A stretch of DNA of 64,000 nt from Gremmenia infestans (GCA_032629725.1 JAFEVB010000010.1:1364001-1428000); one strand, 5' to 3'; numbered from the stretch's first letter, positions 11,992 through 23,962 are shown. A program made the numbers and translations. The notes: a model not told the origin generated them from the sequence alone.

Positions 11992-13591
11992 ATGTTCACC
12001 GTGGCATCTCTCCTCAATCCTGTTAAGTCAGAACCGCGAGGTATACCATTGCCATCAAGTCCCTCGTTGTCGCTCTGTACCTCGTCTTCGACTCATGGTA
12101 GCCCTCAGTTGCCGACTCAGCCTTTACTTAAGAAGCAGAAGATGACTAAGGACGGTGCGATTTTTGCCAAGGGCAAGATTAAGGGTGAGGTAAGGTACCC
12201 GCCGTTTGAAAATCTCGACGAGGAAGCGATGCGCGAAGTCCAGAAGTTCCAAGTCTTCCCGCTCGGGGAGATCCAGGAGTACTGCCGTCACATTCCTTAT
12301 AACAGCGAGAAGAAGAGCTTTCTTGACAAGACTGGACGGGAAAGTTTTGAAGGTAAGATCACCATGTCTTTCGATGAAGCTGATGATCCTTACTAATTCT
12401 GATTGCAGTATTCCAGTACACATTCAAAGTCCCTGGAGACGACAAGGATTATACAGTATTTTGGGACTACAACATTGGGCTCGTTCGCATCACACCCTTC
12501 TTCAAATGCTGCAAATATTCCAAGGTAAAAGAGCCTTCACATCGGAATTTGAAGACTGAGCTGACATTGTTTAGACGACACCTGCAAAAATGCTCAACAT
12601 GAACCCTGGCCTGAAGGAGATCACCCATAGTATTACTGGCGGAGCATTGGCAGCACAAGGTATGAAACGCATATATTACAAAAAGTCAGCTCTATAACAC
12701 AAACTATCAGGTTACTGGATGCCATATTCTTGCGCCCTCGCCGTTTGTACGACCTTTTGCGCACATATAGCGGGTGCGCTGATCCCCATTTTCGGCCCAA
12801 CATTCCCCTCACTCTGCGTTTCACCTGAAGCCCCCGAACACGGGCGCTGGACTATCGACCCAGCCATCGTCGTCGAAGCCACTGCCGAAGCCGAGAACTA
12901 CCGTGCACAATACAGCAGCTTCTCCACTCCAAAGTCTGCCCGCGAGAGCTACTCCCCTCAGCAACGTATCTCTGAGATGCGCACCACGCCACCAAATGGA
13001 CTAAGTCGCCGTCTTCGTCTCAAGAGGACATTTGGAGGTGATAGTCCGTATGGCACGCCGACTGATACGGATTTGGAGACGAATGGTGGGGGTAGTGAGA
13101 CGAGCAGTGGGGATGGGTATTTCTGCTCGCCTATTACACCGGTTAGTGCTGGCAGCCTTAACCTGAACCAGCAGCACAATTGGCAGCCGCACAGCATGAT
13201 CTCGCACAGTGCCAATTCATCAATGAATGTCTCGCCTCACCATAAGCTCGCACCAGGCCTCAATCCGATTCTCAGTGCCATTCCACGCTCTGCAGACGTC
13301 CCGATGGGTGGTATGTGGCCGACTATCAAGCGACGAGTTGATGAAGTCGATGAAGATGATGAATATGATGGTGCAGAGAGCGCGAGTGTCACAGATGACA
13401 AAGTAAGTGACAATGGGAAGGGCAGTGATAAGGAGATGGAGGACGTGAGCATTAGAGGCGCGGAGAAGAAGGCAGCTTGGCTCTTGATGAAACTCAGTGT
13501 CAAGGATGGAGAGTGTAGTGCCGAAGCTTCTCGAGAGAAATATGAGCTGGACGGCCCAAGGATCAAGAGAAGGCGTGCTACCTCCATGTAA
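11992..13591 (+). CDS. APSES/KilA-N-type DNA-binding regulator (Xbp1/RgdA-like)
   Basis: Four exons (11992-12352, 12409-12524, 12575-12659, 12711-13591) give 480 residues. The APSES domain, roughly residues 75-210, is assembled across three introns and reads DYTVFWDYNIGLVRITPFFK, KTTPAKMLNMNPGLKEITHS and GGALAAQGYWMPY. This is the KilA-N-like helix-turn-helix fold of fungal APSES factors. The wording is closer to the Xbp1/RgdA branch than to StuA or Mbp1; that branch call is from memory. There are no ankyrin repeats. The C-terminal half is Ser/Asn-rich and ends in an acidic stretch and KRRR-type basic clusters. It is expected to be a nuclear transcription factor in growth and development. A 2.8-kb gene-free region lies upstream. 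Confidence 0.8.
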
Positions 13592-14074
13592 TGCGAATCT
13601 TTAGCATATCATGGATTGAAGGGGCGGATTGCATTTCAGGCGTTTGATGAACGGAAAAGGAAAATGGAAAGGGCATGAGACGGATCGATGTTCAGCCTGG
13701 GGATTAGATTACGCACATAGGTTCACATGTTGGCATTTCTGGGTTGGCTATGGGAGAATAAATGTTATTTGATGTTCTTGTCTATACTGGCACGTATCCA
13801 TGTATTATAGGTCCTCGCAATGCATTCAACGATAGCTATTTCCAACAGCTCTCATTTTGCTCAAAGTGAACCCCGACTTGCTCACAGGACAGAAGCTTCT
13901 CTTCGATAAGGTTGTGTCACCCAAGACGCTCTTGATGCTGCTACCCATACTGATTGCCGCTTCGCATCTTCACTGAATTGGTTGCCCTGCATTTGAAGCA
14001 AGCAAGCTTCCGGAGGGGTTTAGACTTTCGATTCACACCCCCGTCTTGCCTTCCGTCTAATCTATCGCAGATCC
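13592..14074. other. Convergent 3' region
   Basis: Between the APSES-type gene and CNS1, which converge. Nothing beyond probable 3' untranslated sequence was seen. Confidence 0.4.
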
Positions 14075-15361
14075 TCACCCGCTGGATTTATCAGCGGCTT
14101 TCTTTTTCTTGAAGTCTAGAACCCAATCGTCGGCCTTGGCTTTGGGAACCACGAAAATCTTCACGACCTCATCGACCACTTCAACATTCCCCGACGTCAA
14201 CACTTTCAGTAACGAGACTTTTCGTCCCACTTTGATCAGGCCACCACTAATAGTCTCCATATAACACTCGACGCTATTGGGTTTGTACAGCCCCTCTTTA
14301 TCCCAGGGCAAAGGCAAAATGTAACTTAGGTGGTGACCCAGTGGTTCAGTCTCGTTGAATGCCTTGATAAAATCCGACTCCAGGTGCAGTGGGTAGAGTA
14401 GTACAGTGGGAAAGCTCAAGGTCGAAGTCGGATCCACTGGATCGGGAACCAGCTGAATCTTCGCATCTTCCATCTCAGGAGGTTGAGCCGTCTTTTTGAC
14501 TTTGATCCCCCGAGCCTTCAAAGCAGTCCTCAGCGTTATCTCCTCCAACCTCTTCCGCTGCTCCCTCTCTAATTCCCTTTTCGACCTGGCCGTGACCTCT
14601 TCATTCTTTTTAATGATCTCCTGCGCAACAGCCTCCAATGGCTTATTCGCAGGATCCACAGCTAAACCCCTCGCACAAGCATCATCCGCCTCCAAAACCT
14701 TTCCCAGCGCCAACAGCGCCTTTGCAGACCTATAATAAGCCTTCACATTCTTCCCATTAATCCTCAACGCACTCCCACAATCCTGCGTACAGCTGCGATA
14801 ATTCTTCAACTCCAGATGACAAGCAGCGCGGTTCACCAAACATGCTTCCAGAATCCCAATCTCCCTCTTCACTTCCTCGGCATCTTCCTTCGACCGCTCT
14901 TCTGGAGAGGCTTTTTGCCTCTTCCGTATTTCGAGTAATAGGACTTCGATGCCTTGTCTGTAGAACTCTTTTGCATTGAACCAATCTCTGCCCTTAAAGC
15001 ACTCGTTTCCGCGGTCTTTGAAACCTAGTGCTACCTCTTCGGGCGTGCCTTCATATGCCAACGCTCTCAGAGCCTCGAGATCATCATTTTCTTCCAGATC
15101 GGTCATGAATAGCGGGGACTTGTTCAAATCTGCCAAGATTTCATCGGTGGATCTGTTCCGGAACTTTGCGATTGATGGGGGCAGTTGAGGGCCCGCACTG
15201 CCATCTTCATTCGAGGCCGCTGGTGCTGAAGAGGTTGAGGCGTAGGCATTCATTGCTTGAGTGAGAAGGTCTTCTGGTCCCCGGAGTGACTCCGCATTTT
15301 GAGGAGGATCAGAGACCTTTACAGATTCCTTGAAATCGTCTGAGATCTCTTCGATCTTCAT
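14075..15361 (-). CDS. CNS1: TPR co-chaperone CNS1/TTC4
   Basis: A single-exon frame of 428 residues. CNS1 (human TTC4) is an essential Hsp90/Hsp70 co-chaperone that binds the EEVD tails of the chaperones through its TPR clamp. Three TPR units lie at about residues 105-240. The first contains FKDRGNECFKGRDWFNAKEF, the next NRAACHLELKNYRSCTQDCG, the third VKAYYRSAKALLALGKVLEA. A charged helix with KRELEREQRKRLEE follows, then the C-terminal 'wheel' domain typical of this family (about 300-420). The N-terminus carries RNRSTDEILADLNKSPLFMT, a family signature. The start ATG 15361 gives a length normal for filamentous fungi. The gene is divergent to SPT3 with a 421-base shared upstream region. 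Confidence 0.92.
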   Translation of the reverse strand: MKIEEISDDFKESVKVSDPPQNAESLRGPEDLLTQAMNAYASTSSAPAASNEDGSAGPQLPPSIAKFRNRSTDEILADLNKSPLFMTDLEENDDLEALRALAYEGTPEEVALGFKDRGNECFKGRDWFNAKEFYRQGIEVLLLEIRKRQKASPEERSKEDAEEVKREIGILEACLVNRAACHLELKNYRSCTQDCGSALRINGKNVKAYYRSAKALLALGKVLEADDACARGLAVDPANKPLEAVAQEIIKKNEEVTARSKRELEREQRKRLEEITLRTALKARGIKVKKTAQPPEMEDAKIQLVPDPVDPTSTLSFPTVLLYPLHLESDFIKAFNETEPLGHHLSYILPLPWDKEGLYKPNSVECYMETISGGLIKVGRKVSLLKVLTSGNVEVVDEVVKIFVVPKAKADDWVLDFKKKKAADKSSG

Positions 15362-15782
15362 CTTGGCTTTGGGTACAAAGGTGGTGTTCTGTTTACTGTC
15401 GAGAAAAAGTTTTGGGCGGAGCGGGGCGGATTGTTATCACGATAAGCATAACGCGGGGTGGATGATACGGTAGTTCGCTGAAAGAAGGAAAGACTGAGAT
15501 GATGACTCAGCCGCGCTTGTTTTCGTCGATGAGCACGGCTGTAACTCCTCCCCTTCTTGAAATCTAGACCGCAATATTAACAACAATCCTGGATACATCC
15601 TTGGATACACAACAATCAATACTCAGAATATCCATATTGCTTAAAGCCCTTGCATTTGCCACATCTTGGTTCGGAGACAGACATTTGTAGAAACAGTAGG
15701 CAACAACTTTGGAGGTTGGGAATCCAACCAGACGCAGCAGAAGCGAAGCTCGAGATCAAAAGTACAATCTGATTTTGAAAAG
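15362..15782. other. Shared upstream region of CNS1 and SPT3
   Basis: 421 bases between two divergent start codons, presumably a bidirectional promoter. No specific element stands out. Confidence 0.4.
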
Positions 15783-16953
15783 ATGGCGGACAAGACAGCA
15801 AAGTATCGGACGGAGATCCAGCAGGTGAGGCAATTGCATATTTCTTGTTTTATCCCAGGCTGTCACCACTGCATCGTTTCGTTGCTTAACTCTACTTCAT
15901 AGATGATGTATGTCTCTGGAGAGACCGCTGAAGCTTCCGCCGAAACAACTGGAATGATTGAGGAAATTGTAAGACAACAAGTCATAGAGATGGTAAGTTA
16001 TGCTTTTCTTGTCATTTTCAGACTGACCCCGATGCGTTGCGGCCCTTCACTTTTCGCCAGTCTCACAGTTCGGGTTTCTGACCTCCTCAGTTACGACAAT
16101 GTACGGAACAAGCTTCTCGCCGAGGTAGCAGGTCTATTTCTACGGACGACCTGATTTTTCTGATTCGCCATGACGTTGCTAAAGTCTCTCGTCTCCGTAC
16201 TTTCCTCTCCTGGAAGGATGTTCGAAAAAATGTCAAAGACTCTGACGACAAAGGAGGCGAAGGGGATCTTGGAACTGGGGATGAACCTGTCGGAGCTGTT
16301 GCCGGAGGACCAGTCGTCGACACGACCAAGAAGAATAAGAAAGCCAAAGTTGGGCTACCCTGGGAAGTTCCATCATTTTACAATGCCGAAGTCCCCGAAC
16401 GAGAAGACGAGGAAGACGAGGACGAAGAAGAAATGAACTATGCTACTCTGCAACGCCTCAAGAAAGCCGATGAGCGCACAAAAGTGATGACCAAGGAGGA
16501 GTATGTCACCTGGTCTGAATACCGACAAGCATCTTTCACCTTCCGCAAGGGCAAGCGATTTAAGGAATGGGCTGGCTTTGGCGTGGTTACTGATTCGAAG
16601 CCAAACGATGACATTGTCGATATCCTCGGCTTTCTTACTTTCGAGATCGTCCAAACGCTTACCGAAGAAGCTCTCAAGATTAAGGAGCAGGAGGATTTAG
16701 GCAAGGAAAAGTCAGGTGGAGAGCAGCAAGGCAAGAAGCGCAAGTTTACTGGTTTGTTTGATCCACCTTCCGAAGGTCGCACTCCTGTCGAGACTCGTCA
16801 TATACAAGAAGCTTTCCGGAGATTACAGCAACGGCCGAACAAGCAACGTGCTTTGTGCAACTTTACTAGAGGCTTGAATCGTACTCCTTTGAAATTAGTA
16901 TGTGTCAATTACTCTAATTATATGATATATTCACTAACGTGGTTTAGTTCTAA
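15783..16953 (+). CDS. SPT3: SAGA complex subunit SPT3
   Basis: Four exons (15783-15824, 15903-15992, 16091-16897, 16948-16953) encode 314 residues. SPT3 is the SAGA coactivator subunit that helps deliver TBP to promoters and carries two intramolecular histone folds. The first fold begins YRTEIQQMMYVSGETAEASA and continues ASRRGSRSISTDDLIFLIRH and LSWKDVRKNVKDSD. The second lies at about residues 165-240 (YVTWSEYRQASFTFRKGKRF, then DILGFLTFEIVQTLTEEALK). The acidic EREDEEDEDEEEM linker is between them. The C-terminus reads RPNKQRALCNFTRGLNRTPLK. The last exon is only six bases, Phe plus stop, behind GTATGT...TTTAG signals. Reading through that intron would instead add three residues (VCV) and stop. 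Confidence 0.93.
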
Positions 16954-18451
16954 GCTTTGTTTATCTTGGGGTTGGATCGGACGGAAAGGTTAATGGAGTT
17001 TGGAATACCAGGCAGCATTGGGTTAATTGTACTGTACAACTTCTCACAAGCAATATGATAGTTGAACGGACATGAAGGAAAGGCGAAGAAGCATGATATC
17101 AAGTAGTATTGGCTGGCTGAGAGATATTTTGAATGCTTTATGCCCATCATCCTGGCTGGTAGGCTCGTAGCCAATTAAAGCCGAGCGAACCGAGTAGAAA
17201 GAACAGCGCTGCCAGTGTAATGAGGTAAATGTCAACCCAAACTGTCAGATGTTGATATTGGATTAGTCAACAGACACTGACAATTTTGTCTTCAATCACG
17301 GTGTCCGAAGTTCATATTTCAATGCAACTCTGCAACTTTTTCTACTGTCTTATCAAGATCCAACAGCTGATGCATTGGTCTGTAGCACTCATACCGCCCA
17401 TCATTTTGAAACCAAAATATGGACTAGCTTGCATACACGGTCTCCATGAGTTAGCTGTGCTACTTGAGCGTGACACAGAATATGCGTATATATATTGAGC
17501 AATGTGGCAATACGATTGGAAATCTAGTCTTTCCATACTCTGATCTGCATACTCTGATCTGTATTTACCCCGGCCCCTTGCTGGGCAGGGTTACGATACA
17601 ATTCTCCAAGTGAGAAGTAGGCAAAGAGGGGGAGGGTCGGTCCTGCATGACGAGGTCGTAGAGTGGGTGGAGGAGCTGAGGGTTTCGACTAGTAGTAGGA
17701 ACGGAACGAAATTGGGCTTGATCACAGTTTAGTGATTTTAGTCACTTTAAATATATCCAAGAGTGCACCTCAAATAGTAGTAGAATGTGGCACCTTACTA
17801 CCCCAAGGATAAAAATCTCACATGATAACTAAATTCACCAAAATGTAATTCCGTCTTTGTACAACTCCTCTAATCTTATGAATTTCATTAGCCGAACGAG
17901 TTTCATTTTACTTACTTATTCCTAAGGTTGAGGTAAGCACTATATGTTACCAACTACATTACTTTTGACGCATTTCGAATAATTATAGATTAATACGAGT
18001 GAGATGGGTACTTTAAATGCTCCATTTCTTCATTTAGACGTCATTTATACCCCAAGTGCATCGTAGCCACAAGCTCGCCTCCACTACTATAAATTCATGG
18101 TCCGCTATTCGGGAGGCAGCACTAGCTAGCACTTCTTGTAACCACAAACTCTTCCGAATTTCTTTTCAGTGAAATCCATAAAAAAACACCGACAAATCTG
18201 GCAACTCAAAACAGTACGGATAGCGTATACAGACCCAGGTAATATGCGATATCTCCCTTCAGCGCATTAAGAGAAGTAAACCTGACGCCGTTAGAAATCC
18301 GAAAGATATTCATCCAACCAGTGCGTTATTATTCGACATTGAAACATACGAAATCAGTTACAATTTACTACTAAGCTATTGTACGTCCTCAAGTTCTATA
18401 CTATCGGAAAATTTGACTGATACTTCAGTAAGCACAAAGCCAACTGCTCAG
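16954..18451. other. Spacer, AT-rich towards its right end
   Basis: About 1.5 kb without a gene I can support. The part from about 17700 to 18100 is AT-rich. The right end may be the leader of the small membrane-protein gene. Confidence 0.35.
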
Positions 18452-18814
18452 ATGGCGTCCAAATCAGCATTCACCTTGGAATGGTACGGATGGACCTGGT
18501 GGTTATTCACCCAGGCTCTATCAATGGGGATTATGGTTCTGGCAGTCATTTGCGCCTTGTCGACAATCTACAAGTCTCACTATCAACTGAGCATCGAGCG
18601 GGCGGCAAGATACAACATGCTCTGCTCCATTATGGCGGTTGGCCCGGAAGCAAGATACGAGAAATTGCTCGAGATTTGTGTCAAAGAACATAGTGCATTC
18701 AATAGAGGTGACATTTGGGAGGATACAGGTTCATCCGTCGCGAAATCTGATGATGTATATGCCAAGTTCCTAAGAATGGAGATTGAGAAGCGGAGGATAA
18801 TGTCACGTATATAG
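18452..18814 (+). CDS. Unknown 120-aa protein with one membrane helix
   Basis: First ATG at 18452, reading MASKSAFTLEWYGWTWWLF, is followed by a hydrophobic segment (about residues 14-38, ALSMGIMVLAVICALSTIY) that should form one transmembrane helix. The remaining 80 residues are soluble and charged (SIERAARYNMLCSIM, then KLLEICVKEHSAFN). No signal-peptide cleavage site is evident. The open frame runs 13 codons further upstream without an ATG, so an additional upstream exon is possible. I do not recognise the family. It sits between AT-rich stretches next to the purine-gene relic, which fits a lineage-specific gene. It could also be a non-coding transcript. Confidence 0.4.
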   Translation: MASKSAFTLEWYGWTWWLFTQALSMGIMVLAVICALSTIYKSHYQLSIERAARYNMLCSIMAVGPEARYEKLLEICVKEHSAFNRGDIWEDTGSSVAKSDDVYAKFLRMEIEKRRIMSRI

Positions 18815-19456
18815 CCTTAGGGAAATCCCCCTCTTAGTGCTACGCTAGTGTAATTGCTCAGCGAGCGAAGAAGGAAGGACCGACTATTAGCCTGCATATC
18901 AGGGCCTTTCAGGGCCTCACATACAATGCATCCCCTTTTTACCACCCCAATATGCAGCCTTCCCGACAGATGAGATTCATGAGTATTGTGGCTATGCGAC
19001 ATAGAGGAGCACTAGTTTAGAGCATAATAGGCGCGATTTTAGGCGCAGTCCGTTATGTTACTATCGGGCTAAAGTAGAAAGGTAAGAATTAAATTATAGA
19101 GTGAAATATATGTGATGCTCTAGATATGCTTAGTAATCAGAGGGAGACGAGGTCAAGCTGGACCTGGCGCTCATCAGGTTCTGCACCTCGCAACAATGAG
19201 ACGGTCAAGGGACATGTAGGTTCTAAAATACGAGAAATCGCATACACGGAGAATATTGTATAGTGTAACATAAAGGTACGCTGATAGATATTGGGTTTCC
19301 CCAGTTCTGTCTAGATTTATTTAAGTATTGCATTTCATACTCAGCTCCCTGGACTTCAACCCCGAGCAAATTAGAAAACCCGTAATAGTCACTCTATCGG
19401 AAGGCCCTACCAGTTATTAGCAGCTACTCGGTGTTTACAAAAACATTAGGTCAACT
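18815..19456. other. AT-rich spacer where the AIRS half of the purine gene would be expected
   Basis: Immediately 3' of the GARS relic on the minus strand. No trace of an aminoimidazole ribonucleotide synthetase domain was recognised in any frame. Confidence 0.5.
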
Positions 19457-20802
19457 TCACCGATATGCGATGTCTGTTCTGTAATGCATGCCCTTAAACT
19501 TGACTGTCGAAACACCCTGATATGCATCTCCAACGGCGTGTTCAAGGGTGCTTGCGGTTGCCGAAACTGCCAATACACGTCCACCAGCAGTGACAAGAGT
19601 CCCGTCGTCTTCCAATGATGTTCCTGTATGGAAGAACAGCACACCACCACTAGCATGACGATTTTCCATTTCTACTCTGTCTCCTTTAGAGTAAGAACTG
19701 GGATACCCAGTTGCAGAAATAATCACAACAGCACCAAACTTGTTGTACATTTCAATGTTCATTTCATGGAGACGACCTTGTACACAAGCAACCATAAGTG
19801 TGGCAAGATCCGTTTTGAGCAATGGTAGCAAAGTCTGCGTTTCCGGATCACCGAACCGTGCGTTGTACTCCACTGCCTTGGGACCCGTCTTCGTCAGCAT
19901 GATACCAGTAAATAGCAAGCCAACGAATGCGTTTCACTCTTGTCGTAAACCTTCGAACGTTGGCTTCAGGATGGAATTTTCGATGGTCTCCAACATGGCT
20001 GGGGAAGCAATTTTGGTCGGCGCATAACATCCCATTCCTCCAGTATTGGGACCAAGATCGTGGTCAAATATTCTCTTGTGATCTTGAGCGGGTGGCATAG
20101 ACTTGAACGTGACACCATCACTAAAGGTTAGGATACTTAGCTCGTCACCTTCTAAAAATTCCTCGATAACAACCTCGTTGCCAGCATCGCCAAACTGCTG
20201 CTCCAGCATGATTTCTCGGAGAGCTTTTAATGCATCATCTTTGGTCTCTGGAATGATTACTCCCTTTCCTGCGGCAAGTCCGGAGGCTTTGAGCACAACC
20301 TTGAAATCAATACCTTCTAGATATTTCCTTGCTGTTTCATAGTCGGTGAAGTTGCGGTATGCAGCCGTGGGAATATTATGGCGAGCCATGAAGTCCTTCG
20401 AGAAAGCCTTCGAGCCTTCCAATTTGGCGGCTGCTTTCGAAGGTGCAAAACAAGGGATCCCAGCTTCAAGGTAGAGTTAGTCGTGATATACTGAGAAAGG
20501 GGATATATTTGGAATAGTCCATATTCACCAGAACGAAAATGAGCTTCAATGCCGTTCACAATAGGGACGTCGGGTCCAGGGACTACCAAGTTGATATTCA
20601 AATCCTTAGAAAGCTGCACAAGAACGTCAAAGTCTTCCTCGTCCACCCCCTGGAGATTCGAGACTTTGGCGAGGCCTTGGGCTGTCCCGCCATTGCCAGG
20701 TGCAACGTAAATCTTCTCCACATGGGTAGATTGGCTCAGTTTGTAAGCAAGTGCACTCTCCCGGCCTCCGCGCCCAACGAGCAGAATCCTAAGTGGCTCC
20801 AT
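19457..20802 (-). pseudogene. GARS-only relic of the purine gene ADE1/ADE5,7
   Basis: Two exons (20802-20529, 20463-19457) separated by a 65-base GTGAAT...AAG intron read as glycinamide ribonucleotide synthetase, an ATP-grasp enzyme joining phosphoribosylamine and glycine in purine synthesis. Visible are VEKIYVAPGNGGT, VLKASGLAAGKGV, IEEFLEGDELSILTF, HDLGPNTGGMGCYAP and EYNARFGDPETQT. Three things argue against a normal gene. Codon 19936-19934 is TGA inside the conserved stretch before FVGLLFTGIM, with both sides in the same frame. The usual GGREHA motif reads GGRESA. Ascomycete ADE1 normally fuses GARS to AIRS (about 790 residues), but this frame ends right after the GARS domain (HYRTDIAYR, then TGA). 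It is most likely a decayed partial duplicate, with the functional bifunctional gene elsewhere. Stop-codon readthrough to a stand-alone 426-codon GARS cannot be excluded. Confidence 0.82.
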
Positions 20803-21586
20803 CAAAGATCAAAATCGCCTCAAAGGCTACTGAGGCGGAAAGTTAGAGGAAGTTTCTATCATGAACAACGATCAGCTGATTTTCGATAAGGTCCAGCTTT
20901 TGAAAAAGTAGAAGACGGAAAGTGGTTGCAAGTGACTGGCAGACAATGTGTCGTCCGTATGCAAGAAACTCGTGGGTGTGCTCTAGTAATATGCGAATCA
21001 GAATTTGCAGGAAAATAGTTCCAATGCGGTGAAGGAAAAAGGAGCCAATAATTAAATATCATCGCGGACTAGATGCAACTAATGTAGTGTTAGGCGCGAA
21101 TAAGACCTTAAGAAGTAGTTCGCCTAACGCGGAAGCTAAGCTGGTGCAACCACATATATATAACATTGGTAATTCGGACTCAGATTTGAGTTGGAAAGCT
21201 CAGAAAATCGCTCAGAAAATCCACTGTAAAATTAGTTATGAGAAAGGTATAAAACATTATAGCACAACAAATTGTAATCTTATAATTTCGCTGGACTAAA
21301 TCCAGTTCCAAGGTCTTCTTTACATGAAAAGATGGAGACAATGCATAGTGATACAGGAGAAGTAACAGTAGTGACATGATAATTCGGAACAATAGAACAA
21401 CGGTCACGCTTTGATATAAGAAGTTTGTTGTACTCCAGCGGACGGAAGGAACAGGTAGAAATTAAGCGAGTGAAAAGGGGAGGTCACGACCCACTCCCGC
21501 TTAGAAATGGAAGCAAGGCCCAAAACAATTGGTGACAGCACTCGCAGATTGGAAACCATTCAAACCAACAGTTCAAGTTTCTAGTC
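20803..21586. other. AT-rich spacer
   Basis: Between the purine relic and the SANT-like gene. No gene, repeat or RNA was recognised. Confidence 0.4.
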
Positions 21587-23962
21587 CTAATCAACCAAGA
21601 TAACGACTCCTTTAACAAATGGCCTGAAATTGGCTCTTTCCCTCTCCGTCGTTGCCACAAAATTACGCACTGGAATGACTGCCTCCACAACTGACGCATT
21701 GCTCGGCAGCTCTTTCCTCGGGTACGAATAAACAGCAGCTTGAATGCATAGCTCAATGCTTCTGCCTTCGAAATTGCCTGTTCTGCAATGTATCCCGTCC
21801 CTCGTTTCTACATCCATTGCGCTCTTGTCATATTTCGTGCCTGGAGGGAAGGTTACCATCTCATAATCCTCGATATTAAGACAGGTCTCGGCTTTCGTTT
21901 TCAGAGCTTCTATAAAGAGTTGAGTGAGGCAGTTTTCTCTTTCTGACTCTGTCTCTTGGCCACTTCCCCACGCGGCGAAACCGTCACAGCTTGTGTCTGA
22001 GATGTTTTGAGGGGCGTTTCTGTAGAGGGGTGCAAGTGCTTGTGATAATTCGATTGCTAGTTCCTTTGCTTTTTTGGGAATCGTCCGATTTTGGAAGGTT
22101 TCGTCTCGGATTGACGGAACCAAGGCAGCTAGATCTAGATTTCGTAAAGCAACGGGGCCATCTGAAGTTGGTTAGATATAGAGCGATAATGGGAGATTCG
22201 AGTGTAGTCTGACCTTGTTCAAGAAGCGCTATCCTATAATTTCTCAAAATTTCTGATTCCTCGTCATCAAATAGAGGAAAGTCCGTCTCAAATACCCAGT
22301 CTTGCAAGGCAGAATTGGTCAAGCTTCTTATAAATGCTCTGGGACCGAGACGTAAAATCTTCGCCAATGCGGTTTGTGCTTGGACTGAATCGATATCCAC
22401 ATCGTTTGCTCTCAGCATTTGGTCAACAAGTCGTTTAAGAATTGCATGTTGTTCTAGTGGCGGAATCGAGAGTTTCGTGTCGCTATTATGGTAAAGTGGT
22501 ATATCTTGGGCTTGTGCATACAGAGCCTGGAAGCAATCATCGGCGTGTCTTGTTGAAAATCGATCCCGGCTTGTCGTTTTAAGGTTGGTAAACGTGCCCC
22601 ATAAACTCCGATTATTGAGTTGCAAATTGAGCTTTTTGGTTTCTTTGAGATGATCAGCTATCACCTCCTCCATCGGCCAGGACAAAAGTGAGTCTCGTTT
22701 TCTCGCCGCCGCGTTCAAGAAGGAAAGTTCCTGCTCCTTTGCTTTTAAAGCCTCATTTTCCATCTTCAAAACGTCTTCCTTCTCGCGCAGTTGTTCTTCG
22801 AGAATTTCAATTTTGGAATGTGCGGACTGCCGCCTCCCGTCATTTCGCTGGCCTATAACCTGCGTTGGAAGATCGTCTGGCAATATGGGTCGATTCAAGG
22901 TCTGTAGCCTCTCGTGTAAACAATGCTCGCAGAAGCGCTTGAGATTTCGAGTAGGCAACCTGACTTGACATCCATCGCAAATTTCGTCTGTTGCTACCTC
23001 AGCTTCCAATGCCCTTTTGCCGGAACTCGGCTTCCATTGTGTTTCCTTGCTTGCCTTTTCTGGGACTTGGGTTTCGGCCGAATTTGTACCCAAAGTAATT
23101 CTATGTATTGGATAGTCGATGTCTTGTATTTTGGGAATGTGCAGCATCTCTATATCGGGAGTAGCTGAAAGGGTAGAAAGAGAGCCATCCGTGTGAGTAT
23201 CATCGGTTTCGTCAATAATCATGAGAGATGAGGCGGCTGTCTTCGAACTTGACATGTTCTTTCCCTTTCTTTTTGAACTACGAAGATTAGATTTAGGGTT
23301 TTCTGGCTATAAATTATGATTAGCTTTCGATTAGCAAACAGTTTGAGTTGCATACGTACATTCTTTCTTGGCAATATCTTTTGTTTTTTGGGAGGAGGTG
23401 TGGGCTGTGAGGAAAGCGCCCTCGTATTTTTCGTATTTCGCTTCACTGGCAATCGAGATGGAGAAGATGTTGTAAACTTAGATGCATTTATTTGAGGTTC
23501 TTCGCTAGAGATAGACCGAGGCCAGCTTCCAAAATCCGGAATCGATGAGCTTCTGTCCAATTTCGATGCACTTCGCAAGTGATGCTGGGATGCCGCAGCA
23601 ATTTTATTTGCCATAAACTCATCCTCGAGGAGTTGCGTAGTGGCAGCAATGTCTCGTTTGTCATTCTCACTTAGGCCTACAAGACAGGCTGAGCCATGAT
23701 CGTAGATACTCTTATCCTTTCTCCATCGCCTGGGCGGAATACCAGCTGGAACATCGGGACCACAAAGATGCCACAGTCGCCATAGCTTTCCGTCAATTTG
23801 TCTTGAGTTGAAGACATTGCCGAGGTGTTTGACAGCGGTTTTCTGGAAATCGAGCTCATCGTGCTGCAGAGTATGATCCAGCCAAGCTAGTAATGAAATC
23901 TCGTCCTTGGAAGACCACTTTCCCTGGGGATATTTTGGCTTCGATTTGATTTTCTTCGCCAT
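21587..23962 (-). CDS. Unknown 756-aa protein: SANT/Myb-like N-terminus, zinc-ribbon-like motif, coiled coil
   Basis: Three exons (23962-23360, 23306-22214, 22161-21587) keep one frame. Residues about 14-65 (GKWSSKDEISLLAWLDHTLQ, then NSRQIDGKLWRLWHL) look like a SANT/Myb-type helix bundle with spaced tryptophans. A region rich in Ser and Lys follows, with KPPPKKQK-type basic clusters. At about residues 300-320 a C-x2-C-x12-C-x2-C pattern (CDGC...CEHC) suggests a zinc ribbon. Next comes a heptad-rich coiled coil (KIEILEEQLREKEDVLKMEN), then a helical C-terminal half of unknown fold. The architecture fits a nuclear DNA- or chromatin-associated protein, which is inference. I do not recognise a named family. 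It is divergent from the Hsp70-like gene, 503 bases away. The second intron uses an unusual GTCAGA donor. Confidence 0.7.
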
